Assembly: GCA_003136075.1 (NCBI GenBank)
Contig: PNBP01000177.1
Location: forward strand, 1 to 8,810
Direction: 5' to 3'
Source: Methanoregula sp.
GTDB taxonomy: Archaea; Halobacteriota; Methanomicrobia; Methanomicrobiales; Methanospirillaceae
DNA length: 8,810 nt
In this document: positions 1 to 5,291 of the stretch, piece by piece
Layout of the letters: every line of letters begins with the position of its first letter
Position numbering within the stretch: position 1 is the first letter of the stretch
The notes under the pieces: model-generated
The model's database searches: none
Seen by the model: only the letters and a program-made list of their open reading frames with translations
Told to the model about the DNA's origin: nothing
Translations under genes and position numbers: made by a program

Positions 1-1
1 A

Positions 2-7
2 GTGATC
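2..7 (+). promoter_or_regulatory. Shine-Dalgarno site for the first gene
   Basis: GTGATC lies 5 nt before the ATG at 13 and matches part of the archaeal ribosome-binding consensus GGAGGTGATC. It supports position 13 as a true start, although the reading frame is open to the window edge and an upstream start cannot be excluded. Confidence 0.5.
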
Positions 8-12
8 AAAGG

Positions 13-588
13 ATGACCTGTCGTGCAGGGCTGGTCTGGGACACCCCCCAGCATTTTAACCGGTACATTGAAGAGTGCGGGATTCACTGTGAACTGGTCA
101 CACCCTACATGCTCGCCGCACCGTATTTCCGGGGGACGTTTAACTGCCTTATCATACCCACGGGTTTTGCAAACCCGGCATACTGCCACCTGCTTCCGGC
201 TCTGCGTGCAACAGCACCACGGATAAAAAAATTTGTGGAGTCGGGTGGACACCTGCTCGTATTTGGTGCATCAATGGACCGGACAGATGCCTACGACTGG
301 TTACCATTCACCCTGATCTATCACCAGGACTGCCACCCGCGGTCAGTTGAGTGCCAGTACGTTCCCGAAGCACAGGCCATTATTGAAGATTATGATCCCT
401 CTGATATCGAGTGCGATGGTGTTTTTACTGAGCATGACGGGGATTGTGCAGCTTTTTCCGGAACTGCCGCGGTCTTTGTCCAAAAAACGATCGGCAGGGG
501 GAAAATTATTGTCACCAGTATCCATGAGTTCCCCTCCCGCACCTTCATCAAAGACTTCTGCGCTGCCGGAACGCAAACCTTATTCTAG
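13..588 (+). CDS. Hypothetical protein, glutamine-amidotransferase-like fold without catalytic Cys
   Basis: I do not recognise a named family for this 191-residue protein. What is visible: an alternating beta/alpha pattern that starts with a hydrophobic strand (AGLVWD, residues 5-10), a second strand with a turn (LIIPTGFANP, 46-55), a helix and strand (IKKFVESGGHLLVFGA, 71-86) and a late strand ending in His171-Glu172 (VTSIHEFPS, 167-175). This resembles class I glutamine amidotransferase (flavodoxin-like) folds. At the place where those enzymes carry the nucleophile in a GxCxG elbow, this protein has FGAS, so amidotransferase activity is unlikely; the His-Glu pair is retained. No signal peptide or membrane segment is seen. 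It sits 37 nt upstream of the DUF2111 gene and two genes before birA, probably in one operon. The N-terminal domain of eukaryotic biotin-protein ligase (BPL_N) has a related fold, so a link to biotin is possible but is only inference. The start is supported by GTGATC at 2-7. Confidence 0.7.
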   Translation: MTCRAGLVWDTPQHFNRYIEECGIHCELVTPYMLAAPYFRGTFNCLIIPTGFANPAYCHLLPALRATAPRIKKFVESGGHLLVFGASMDRTDAYDWLPFTLIYHQDCHPRSVECQYVPEAQAIIEDYDPSDIECDGVFTEHDGDCAAFSGTAAVFVQKTIGRGKIIVTSIHEFPSRTFIKDFCAAGTQTLF

Positions 589-625
589 ATAGAAATTGAC
601 CACAATGATGAGGTAGTACGTCTTT

Positions 626-1048
626 ATGCACCGCTATATTTTTTGCACAACTGCGGAAGCAGCAGATATTGAACCCGTCGCTCTTGCCATTCACGAAATA
701 ATTCATCGTTTGCCGGTGACGGCAAAATCTGCAGAGCGGCCGGGTGTACGGGTGGAGGACGGACGGGTTATCGACCGTAATTATGTTGGACCGATCCTTG
801 AGCAGGCGATTGCGACAAACAAGTTCATCAAGACGGTGCCCGATCAAGGACCCTACAAGGGGGTTCCGGTAAACGTCGCACCCATACGGGATAAAGACGG
901 GGCTGCAATTGGTGCAATCGGCGTCGTCGATATTACCGGTATCTTTGATCTTGCTACGCTGATGGAACACCAGTCCGAGATCCTCAAACAGGTGTGCGGC
1001 AAGGATCCCTGCCCCCTGCCCTCCGAATTGATCAATGCAAAGCGGTGA
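626..1048 (+). CDS. DUF2111 family protein
   Basis: A 140-residue protein I recognise as DUF2111, a family found almost only in methanogenic archaea and of unknown function. Diagnostic blocks: an N-terminal DIEPVALAIHEI (residues 14-25), the conserved RPGVRVEDGRVID (38-50) followed by NYVGP, GPYKGVPVNVAPIRD (75-89), and the hydrophobic AIGAIGVVDITGIFDL (94-109). The last blocks resemble a ligand-sensing alpha/beta core, but no catalytic signature is evident and no DNA-binding or membrane part is present. The C-terminal tail has two Cys (CGKDPC, 124-129) that could pair or bind metal; this is speculation. The start at 626 is supported by GAGGT at 610-614, 11 nt upstream. The stop codon overlaps the ribosome-binding site of birA 5 nt downstream, suggesting translational coupling and perhaps a shared role in biotin or anaplerotic control. 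Confidence 0.85.
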   Translation: MHRYIFCTTAEAADIEPVALAIHEIIHRLPVTAKSAERPGVRVEDGRVIDRNYVGPILEQAIATNKFIKTVPDQGPYKGVPVNVAPIRDKDGAAIGAIGVVDITGIFDLATLMEHQSEILKQVCGKDPCPLPSELINAKR

Positions 1049-1049
1049 T
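1044..1049 (+). promoter_or_regulatory. Ribosome-binding site that fixes the birA start
   Basis: GGTGAT lies 4 nt before the ATG at 1054 and includes the TGA stop of the DUF2111 gene (1046-1048). An earlier in-frame ATG at 994 would add 20 residues that are not BirA-like and would overlap DUF2111 by 55 nt, so 1054 is preferred. Confidence 0.7.
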
Positions 1050-1053
1050 ACCC

Positions 1054-2034
1054 ATGCCGGATTCTGCCTTTAAAGTCCTTGAAATTCTTGAGCGGTCAAA
1101 AGAGCCGGTATCCGGTGAAGTGATCAGCAACGAACTGGGCATTACACGCTCTGCCGTCTGGAAACAGATAAACGAGCTGCGTTTGATGGGATATGATATC
1201 ACCTCGTCCCAGAAAGAAGGGTACCTGCTTACCCACACGAGCAGTAAACTGCTGCCCTACGAAGTGCATAAAAAACTCCGGACACAGTTCATCGGCAAGA
1301 AAATGCGGTACCTGGAAAAGACCCCGTCAACCATTGGTGTGGGAAAACAGATCTGTTCTGAGAGTAATGTAGAAAAACTGCACGGCATGGTGATCATCGC
1401 CGAAGAGCAGACGGGGGGTGTCGGCAGGATGGGGCGGGCATGGATCTCCCCGAGTGGCGGTATCTGGGTGACGATAGTACTCAAGCCGCATATCCCGATC
1501 GATCACGTCTTTATGATCACGATGGCAGGTTCTGTTGCCGTCGCCCGGGCAATCAGGAAGGAGTTTGATCTCGGGGCGCTGATCAAGTGGCCTAACGATA
1601 TTTTTATCGGCAACAAAAAAGTGGCCGGCCTGCACCTGGAGCTCGCCGCTGAAGCAGACAAAGTCCATTACTGCCTGCTCAGTATGGGCATTGATGCAAA
1701 TGTTTCGCTCGACATGTTTTCACCAGCAATGCAAAACGAGATCACCTCCCTGTCTGCCGAAGTCGGGCATAACGTGGATCGTGCATCACTTCTTGCACGC
1801 ATCCTTAAAGAATTTGAAAACCATTACCTGCTCATCGAAAGCGGGGAGTATGATGCAATCCTCCGGGAATGGCGGAGTCTTTCCTGCACCCTTGAGCGGC
1901 GCGTGGAGATACGGACATTAAAGAATAGTTTTTCCGGAGAAGCGGTTGATATCGACGAGTTCGGGGCGCTCATTATCCGCAAAGATAATGGAAAACTCGA
2001 ACACGTGATTGCCGGCGATTGTGTGCACCGGTAA
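1054..2034 (+). CDS. birA: Bifunctional biotin-protein ligase / biotin operon repressor BirA
   Basis: Activates biotin with ATP to biotinyl-AMP and transfers it to the acceptor lysine of biotin enzymes; here the obvious acceptor is PycB. At 326 residues it has three parts. An N-terminal winged helix-turn-helix (about 5-61; GEVISNELGITRSAVWKQI at 21-39, wing ending GYLLT) would let it bind DNA as biotinyl-AMP-loaded dimers. The catalytic domain (about 85-255) carries GGVGRMGRAWISP (121-133), the counterpart of the E. coli GRGRRGRKW loop with one Arg replaced by Val, then KWPND (178-182), the lysine segment KVAGLHLE (189-196) where most homologues have KxxGILxE, and MGIDANVS (211-218). A C-terminal SH3-like domain (about 275-326) follows. 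The regulatory form, with HTH, fits the operator-like repeat before bioY. It is the last gene of its cluster and is followed by T tracts. Confidence 0.95.
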   Translation: MPDSAFKVLEILERSKEPVSGEVISNELGITRSAVWKQINELRLMGYDITSSQKEGYLLTHTSSKLLPYEVHKKLRTQFIGKKMRYLEKTPSTIGVGKQICSESNVEKLHGMVIIAEEQTGGVGRMGRAWISPSGGIWVTIVLKPHIPIDHVFMITMAGSVAVARAIRKEFDLGALIKWPNDIFIGNKKVAGLHLELAAEADKVHYCLLSMGIDANVSLDMFSPAMQNEITSLSAEVGHNVDRASLLARILKEFENHYLLIESGEYDAILREWRSLSCTLERRVEIRTLKNSFSGEAVDIDEFGALIIRKDNGKLEHVIAGDCVHR

Positions 2035-2043
2035 AGGGAAATA

Positions 2044-2057
2044 TTTTTTTTTCTTTT
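2044..2057 (+). terminator. birA: T-tract terminator after birA
   Basis: Nine consecutive T, a single C, then four T, beginning 9 nt after the birA stop codon. A second run of seven T follows at 2070-2076. Archaeal RNA polymerase terminates at such non-template T runs without needing a hairpin. Confidence 0.65.
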
Positions 2058-2141
2058 GGGGGTTTGTTATTTTTTTCATGAAAATTTGGCTCTATTAAAA
2101 TCCTCTTATTCCCGTCATTCATTTGGTCTCTAAAATAATTA

Positions 2142-2205
2142 GGAGGGTGACCCCCTCTCTCCCCAAAGGGGGAGGTATCCCAAGGGGAGCGTCCCCTTGA
2201 CCCCC
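2142..2205. repeat. Cluster of GC-rich stem-loops inside the putative element
   Basis: Two adjacent hairpins: CTCCCC (2159-2164) with GGGGAG (2169-2174), loop of 4; and CAAGGGGA (2181-2188) with TCCCCTTG (2192-2199), a perfect 8-bp stem with a GCG loop. Flanking GGGTGACCC (2145-2153) and CCCCC (2201-2205) permit alternative pairings with the G run at 2168-2172. The symmetry means either strand could fold as RNA. Confidence 0.55.
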
Positions 2206-2224
2206 AATTTTGCTGAGGTTTTTC

Positions 2225-2264
2225 ATCATCTGATGATAATTATCACTTATTGGGTGATACCCAA
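2225..2264. repeat. Two short palindromes near the right end of the element
   Basis: ATCATC-T-GATGAT (2225-2237) is a near-perfect palindrome, and TTGGGT (2250-2255) pairs with ACCCAA (2259-2264) around a GAT loop. They may be protein-binding sites or structural parts of the element; nothing shows which. Confidence 0.4.
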
Positions 2265-2317
2265 GCGACGGAGGGGCGACTGTATGATTATCTGTAGGAT
2301 CTCAACAGAGCCGAATA

Positions 2318-2341
2318 GTTGATTGTTTTTAACCAATCAAC
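2318..2341. repeat. Inverted repeat GTTGATTG / CAATCAAC
   Basis: Perfect 8-bp arms (2318-2325 and 2334-2341) separated by TTTTTAAC, immediately beyond the right end of the putative element. It could be an operator or a small stem-loop. It does not match the BirA half-site pattern seen at 2760-2789, so a link to BirA is not claimed. Confidence 0.45.
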
Positions 2342-2401
2342 AAATCTGCATGAAAATTTTAAATTAACAATGATTTATCCCCACTCCTGATCGGGTCGCT
2401 T

Positions 2402-2422
2402 GAGGGGTCTCGTCGACCCCTC
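2402..2422. repeat. Perfect stem-loop GAGGGGTC / GACCCCTC
   Basis: Eight-bp arms at 2402-2409 and 2415-2422 with a 5-nt loop TCGTC. A short T run (TTTTT at 2437-2441) lies 14 nt beyond, too far for a bacterial-style terminator but possibly sufficient in archaea. Confidence 0.5.
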
Positions 2423-2498
2423 TCTGGGCTAGATGGTTTTTATCAATACAATACATTATCACAATTTTGGCTATCATGAATCGGTGAGTTTCCGAGAA

Positions 2499-2530
2499 CC
2501 GCCGCGGGGGTGCCCCGTCGGGGGCGGCGG
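2499..2530. repeat. Very GC-rich compound hairpin
   Basis: CCGCCGC (2499-2505) pairs perfectly with GCGGCGG (2524-2530). Inside, CCCC (2513-2516) pairs with GGGG (2520-2523) around GTC, or alternatively with the G run at 2506-2510. A weaker TCGG/CCGA stem (2481-2484 with 2492-2495) precedes it. Such a GC island in AT-rich DNA is typical of structured archaeal RNA, but no known RNA family is recognised. Confidence 0.5.
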
Positions 2531-2550
2531 GAGTCATCGTAACCAGGGGT

Positions 2551-2571
2551 ATGGGGGCAGTTTGCCCCCAT
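2551..2571. repeat. Perfect 9-bp stem-loop ATGGGGGCA / TGCCCCCAT
   Basis: Arms 2551-2559 and 2563-2571 around a GTT loop, the most stable simple hairpin in the window. It is not followed by a T run. Its right arm shares CAT (2569-2571) with the next pairing, so the two are mutually exclusive at the base. Confidence 0.6.
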
Positions 2572-2637
2572 CACTGAAATCAAAGAGTGATGTAATTACG
2601 TAAAATAAAAAATTGATACGGCAAAATTTTCAGTGAT
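2569..2637. repeat. Competing inverted repeats around ATCACT
   Basis: CATCACT (2569-2575) can pair with AGTGATG (2586-2592, loop of 10), while ATCACTGAAA (2570-2579) can pair with TTTCAGTGAT (2628-2637), a perfect 10-bp match. Both use the same left arm, so only one can form at a time. Whether this stretch is transcribed is unknown. Confidence 0.45.
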
Positions 2638-2751
2638 TTGATATGAGGGCTCTTAACTTCACGCGGGTTTTTTGATAATATGAGATTTTTGTTCCCATCG
2701 CCACGCGATAACATGTACTCAACATCCGTCTCACCCTTATCCAACCCTTGG

Positions 2752-2759
2752 TTTTTTAA
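2752..2759 (+). promoter_or_regulatory. bioY: Probable TATA element of the bioY operon
   Basis: TTTTTTAA is centred about 25 nt upstream of 2781, so transcription should start a few nucleotides before the bioY ATG at 2790. This implies a leaderless or nearly leaderless mRNA, agreeing with the lack of a normal ribosome-binding site. Confidence 0.5.
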
Positions 2760-2789
2760 CGTCAACCATTGAAATTTTAGTGGTTGACG
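2760..2789. promoter_or_regulatory. Putative BirA operator
   Basis: A perfect 9-bp inverted repeat, CGTCAACCA (2760-2768) and TGGTTGACG (2781-2789), with a 12-nt AT-rich spacer. Read as half-sites it is GTCAACC-N14-GGTTGAC, one base per half from the GTTAACC/GGTTAAC pattern known for BirA operators in bacteria and archaea, with similar spacing. It begins right after the TATA-like box and ends at the base before the bioY ATG, so bound BirA would cover the predicted transcription start. A repressor-type BirA is encoded upstream. The assignment is inference from pattern, spacing and context. Confidence 0.7.
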
Positions 2790-3299
2790 ATGTTTGGCGA
2801 TCTGGAAAAATCCCGGCTGGTGGCATATTCTGCTGCCTGTATTGCGCTCATTGCCGTGGGAAGCTGGATCTCCATCCCCTTTTTCCCGGTGCCGCTGACG
2901 CTCCAGACGTTCTTTGTGCTCATCACCGGCGTGGTGATGAAACGATCTGCGGTTATTCCGGTCACGCTCTATGTTCTTCTTGGTGCCGCCGGGCTCCCGG
3001 TTTTTCATAACGGTATTGCTGGTCTTGGTGTGCTCCTTGGCCCGTCCGGGGGATATCTTCTTGGGTTTATTCCGGCAGCACTGGTTGCAGGATACGCTTA
3101 TGAATACCGGTCTAATGTTATACACGGCATCGGACTTTCCATCGCCGCAGCCATCATCCTTCTCTCTGGCACCGCATGGCTCGGATACTCCACCGGCATG
3201 GTACCGGTTGCTGCCCTGATGGTGGGATGTGTTCCCTTCATTATCGGAGATGCGATCAAAGTCTCTGCCGTTTACCTGATTTCCCAGCGGTTACCATGA
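2790..3299 (+). CDS. bioY: Biotin ECF transporter substrate-binding (S) component BioY
   Basis: Membrane protein that binds biotin with high affinity and delivers it across the membrane with an ECF module. The 169-residue length is normal for BioY. Hydrophobic segments run from about 10-30, 38-50, 54-72, 76-103, 112-135 and 138-163, consistent with six helices. Family motifs: PVPLTLQT (33-40), GAAGLPVF (65-72), GPSGGYLLGF (84-93) and GDAIK (153-157) near the end, where the Asp and Lys help hold biotin. ATG at 2790 is preferred; an in-frame TTG at 2784 would add two residues and lies inside the operator. The stop overlaps the next gene's start by ATGA (3296-3299), so BioY is made together with its own ATPases and T component. 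Confidence 0.95.
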   Translation: MFGDLEKSRLVAYSAACIALIAVGSWISIPFFPVPLTLQTFFVLITGVVMKRSAVIPVTLYVLLGAAGLPVFHNGIAGLGVLLGPSGGYLLGFIPAALVAGYAYEYRSNVIHGIGLSIAAAIILLSGTAWLGYSTGMVPVAALMVGCVPFIIGDAIKVSAVYLISQRLP

Positions 3300-3967
3300 T
3301 CAATATCAATGCACTCCGGTTTCGTTCGCTTGAGATCGATCACCTTAACCTGCCCCCGGGGATTACGTCAATTATCGGGCCAAACGGGAGTGGAAAGACC
3401 ACGTTTCTTCGGCTCTGTGCCGGGATCGCAGAGCCCGAATCTGGCGCGATTCTTATTGATGGCGTATCGCCACACCAGACTGAAGTAGGATGGGTCAATG
3501 AATTTCCGGATAAAAATATCCTTTTTCCCACGGTCGCCAACGAGATTGCGTCCACGCTCCGGTTCGCTTTTGCACCCTGTGAAGACATTGACCGGATGGT
3601 TACGGCAACCGCAGACCTGGTAGGCATCAACCACCTGCTCTCCCGGGACATGCGGAAGATGAGCGGGGGGGAAAAAGTGCTCGTCGCACTTGCTGCTGCA
3701 CTGGTACATCACCCCGCGGTTCTCGTGCTTGATGAATACGACTCGCATCTCGACATGAACTGTGCTGCCCTCGTGGAAACCGCGCTGCGCCATTCTGGCG
3801 CCACATACATCATCCGCTGCACCCAGCAGATGGAAACCGCCGCCCACAGCGATTGTCTCCTGTATATCGATCAGGGAAAAGTTCTCCATGCCGGCACGCC
3901 GGCACCGGTGTTTGCATCACTATCCGGCACGGCATTTTATCCCTGCTCATGGCGGTGCCGGAAATGA
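3296..3967 (+). CDS. ECF transporter ATP-binding protein, first copy (Q-loop and H-loop residues altered)
   Basis: ABC ATPase of the energy-coupling factor type that should drive biotin uptake with BioY, the second ATPase and EcfT. It is 223 residues. Walker A is GPNGSGKTT (28-36), the signature MSGGE (122-126), and Walker B LVLDE (143-147) with catalytic Glu147; the D-loop is SHLD (150-153). Two expected residues are missing: the Q-loop Gln is Glu69 (VGWVNEFPD, where relatives have VFQNPD) and the H-loop His is Gln177 (CTQQM instead of THD). Its own ATP site is therefore degenerate while it still supplies a good signature to its partner. The start overlaps the bioY stop by ATGA. The earlier in-frame ATG at 3176 lies deep inside bioY and is rejected. 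Specific names such as ecfA1 or bioM are not assigned, as orthology cannot be settled here. Confidence 0.9.
   Translation: MININALRFRSLEIDHLNLPPGITSIIGPNGSGKTTFLRLCAGIAEPESGAILIDGVSPHQTEVGWVNEFPDKNILFPTVANEIASTLRFAFAPCEDIDRMVTATADLVGINHLLSRDMRKMSGGEKVLVALAAALVHHPAVLVLDEYDSHLDMNCAALVETALRHSGATYIIRCTQQMETAAHSDCLLYIDQGKVLHAGTPAPVFASLSGTAFYPCSWRCRK
3951..3957 (+). promoter_or_regulatory. Ribosome-binding site deciding the second ATPase start
   Basis: GGCGGTG ends 6 nt before the ATG at 3964. It supports 3964, which also forms the ATGA overlap seen elsewhere in this operon, over the in-frame ATG at 3949 (the site would lie within the codons after that start). Confidence 0.5.
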
Positions 3968-4668
3968 AACTTGTGCTTGATTCGCTGGTTGTCAAACGCG
4001 AAGGCTGGTCATTATCGGTAAACGGAACATTCCTGCCCGGGGTTCATCTGGTGAGCGGGGATGTCGGCAGCGGGAAATCCACGCTCGCGCAGATCATCGC
4101 CGGGTTCCAGAAACCGGCACACGGCACGGTCTCACGCGAAGGAATATCAAAGGTCATGCTCTCGATGCAGCACCCGGAATATCATATCACCGGATTGACG
4201 GTAGAGAAAGAATGTGCCTCGTGGGGACTTAACGCACCGGATATTCTTGCCTCCGCGATGCTCTCCGGCAAAGAGGAGGAGTCTCCCTTCACCCTGAGCC
4301 GGGGCGAGCTCAAACGCCTGCACCTTGCCTGCGTTCTTGAACGGGCCACTGATCTCCTGCTGCTGGACGAACCGTTCAGCTCACTGGACTGTGCAGAAAA
4401 AGAGCGGGTGTGTACGCGTATCAATCAGAAACATTACGGCATCACGATTATTTTCACGCACGAACAGACGACCTTCCCGCGGGTGGACCATATTTGGGAG
4501 ATCTGTCAGGGATGTCTCGTTGACTGTGGTGATATGCCGGGCGCACTTGAGCGGTGGCAGCATGCTCCGGCGCGGATACAAGACCTGATCCGTGCCCATA
4601 ACGGTCCCCGCAACCTGACCACCCGCGATATCCTGGAGGCTGCATGGCAGACGCACGAATCCGGTTAG
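3964..4668 (+). CDS. ECF transporter ATP-binding protein, second copy (degenerate signature motif)
   Basis: Second ECF-type ABC ATPase, 234 residues, expected to form a heterodimer with the preceding one. Walker A is GDVGSGKST (32-40), the Q-loop Gln is present (Gln69 in SMQHPE), Walker B is LLLLDEP (131-137) with Glu136, the D-loop is SSLD (139-142), and the H-loop His is present (His166 in IFTHEQ). The signature is LSRGE (111-115): the central Gly of LSGGQ is Arg. The pattern is the mirror image of the first ATPase, so one composite site (this protein's Walker motifs plus the partner's MSGGE) is consensus and the other is not. The C-terminal part (about 185-234) is more divergent and may include an EcfT-contacting tail. 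ATG at 3964 overlaps the upstream stop by ATGA. The last 25 nt overlap ecfT. Confidence 0.9.
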   Translation: MKLVLDSLVVKREGWSLSVNGTFLPGVHLVSGDVGSGKSTLAQIIAGFQKPAHGTVSREGISKVMLSMQHPEYHITGLTVEKECASWGLNAPDILASAMLSGKEEESPFTLSRGELKRLHLACVLERATDLLLLDEPFSSLDCAEKERVCTRINQKHYGITIIFTHEQTTFPRVDHIWEICQGCLVDCGDMPGALERWQHAPARIQDLIRAHNGPRNLTTRDILEAAWQTHESG

Positions 4669-5291
4669 TAAGCGCGGCACTCCTTTCGGTTGCTGCGTTT
4701 GTCTCCCTCCAGGGTGCTCTCGCGGCAGGCATCTGGTGGCTTATCTTCACCGGCCGGCAAAAATCGCTCCGGAACCAGCGTGTGATTGGCATGATGATCC
4801 TGCTTATTGCCATCGTATCTGCCCTGATCTTTTTATCTGGCAAAGACGGACTCTCGTATTTTGTGCGGATGTGCGTGATTATCCTGATCGGTGCTTGGCT
4901 CTATGCCGGGCAGCAGCACGGGGATTTCCTGCGCACCGGTGTCTGGTGCCTCGGGAAAAAAACCGGGTTTACCCTCGGGCTCATCGCGGAGATGGGCATG
5001 CTGGTGGCAGAAGGGTTATCAGAAGATTTCACCCGCATCCGGATCGCCCAGTCGCTCAAAGGTCTGCGGTGGGGACCGGATATGATTCTTCCAACAGGCA
5101 TTGTCCTGATCCATAGTGCACTGGCACGGGCACAGGACACGACAGAACTGCTGGCAGTGAGAGGATACCGCGATGGGGGGAGCATGTGCCCGCATTTTGC
5201 TCCAACACGCTCTGATCTGGTTGCCGGAACGGGTGCAATCTGCGTGCTCTTTTTCGCGATCGTATCCGTTAGTGAATTTTTTATACTATAG
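4644..5291 (+). CDS. ecfT: ECF transporter transmembrane (T) component
   Basis: Couples ATP hydrolysis by the two ATPases to the movement of BioY in the membrane. It has 215 residues, shorter than the usual 250-270, with hydrophobic segments at about 8-35, 47-65, 72-89, 108-123, 148-162 and 192-215. Two cytoplasmic coupling helices are recognisable between about 128 and 180. The second ends in VRGYRDGG (172-179), the counterpart of the Ala-Arg-Gly motif with Ala replaced by Val. The first ends in SLKGLRWG (137-144), where ARG is replaced by KGL. The altered coupling motifs parallel the altered ATPases and suggest co-evolution. GGAGG at 4635-4639, 4 nt before ATG 4644, is the best ribosome-binding site in the operon and lies within the preceding gene, which it overlaps by 25 nt. 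By analogy with bioMNY it could be called bioN. Confidence 0.85.
   Translation: MADARIRLVSAALLSVAAFVSLQGALAAGIWWLIFTGRQKSLRNQRVIGMMILLIAIVSALIFLSGKDGLSYFVRMCVIILIGAWLYAGQQHGDFLRTGVWCLGKKTGFTLGLIAEMGMLVAEGLSEDFTRIRIAQSLKGLRWGPDMILPTGIVLIHSALARAQDTTELLAVRGYRDGGSMCPHFAPTRSDLVAGTGAICVLFFAIVSVSEFFIL
5279..5290 (+). promoter_or_regulatory. pycB: Possible promoter for pycBA
   Basis: TTTATACTATA-type sequence at the very end of ecfT. Initiation about 25 nt downstream (near 5307-5312) would give a leader of roughly 40 nt containing GAGGT (5335-5339), 10 nt before the pycB ATG. The 58-nt gap, in an otherwise overlapping operon, also suggests separate expression. No BirA-like repeat is present here. 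Confidence 0.45.

Larger units (their letters stand above)
2084..2316. mobile_element. Putative MITE or IS remnant bounded by imperfect inverted repeats
   Basis: The segment starting at 2084 (ATTTGGCTCTATTAAAATCC) and the reverse complement of 2297-2316 (ATTCGGCTCTGTTGAGATCC) match at 16 of 20 positions, and all four differences are transitions. If the element proper starts at the GG (2088) and ends at the matching CC (2312), the flanking 8-mers GAAAATTT (2080-2087) and GAATAGTT (2313-2320) agree at 6 of 8 positions, as for a decayed 8-bp target duplication. GGCTCTGTTG-type ends with 8-bp duplications are reminiscent of IS6-like elements, but this is only a resemblance. No transposase fragment is visible inside, so it would be non-autonomous. 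The interior contains several hairpins. Confidence 0.45.
2035..2759. other. Long non-coding stretch between birA and bioY
   Basis: About 725 nt with no credible protein gene in any frame: forward reading is broken by frequent stops and the one longer reverse frame (2580-3125) is the shadow of bioY continued into AT-rich DNA. The stretch is AT-rich with abrupt GC-rich islands, each of which is a hairpin. Its contents are listed separately: terminator, inverted-repeat-bounded element (2084-2316), several stem-loops, and a TATA-like box. It is unusually long compared with the very tight spacing of all other genes here. Confidence 0.75.

Noticed and set aside
548..970. 140-codon reverse-strand frame
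   Set aside because: Antisense to the DUF2111 gene and the end of the first gene; no recognisable protein features.
994..1053. Upstream ATG extension of birA
   Set aside because: Adds 20 residues outside the HTH domain and overlaps DUF2111; the ribosome-binding site GGTGAT fits the ATG at 1054.
2035..2759. CRISPR array or tandem repeat in the hairpin-rich gap
   Set aside because: The hairpins differ from each other in sequence and spacing; there are no regularly spaced identical repeats.
2580..3125. 181-codon reverse-strand frame covering part of the gap and bioY
   Set aside because: More than half is antisense to bioY, the rest is low-complexity AT-rich sequence, and the translation is charged and without family motifs.
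3176..3295. N-terminal extension of the first ATPase
   Set aside because: It lies inside bioY in another frame, and the ATPase domain starts normally at 3296 with an ATGA overlap.
3853..3963. N-terminal extension of the second ATPase
   Set aside because: Overlaps the conserved end of the first ATPase; the start at 3964 gives normal ATPase length and the operon's usual ATGA overlap.
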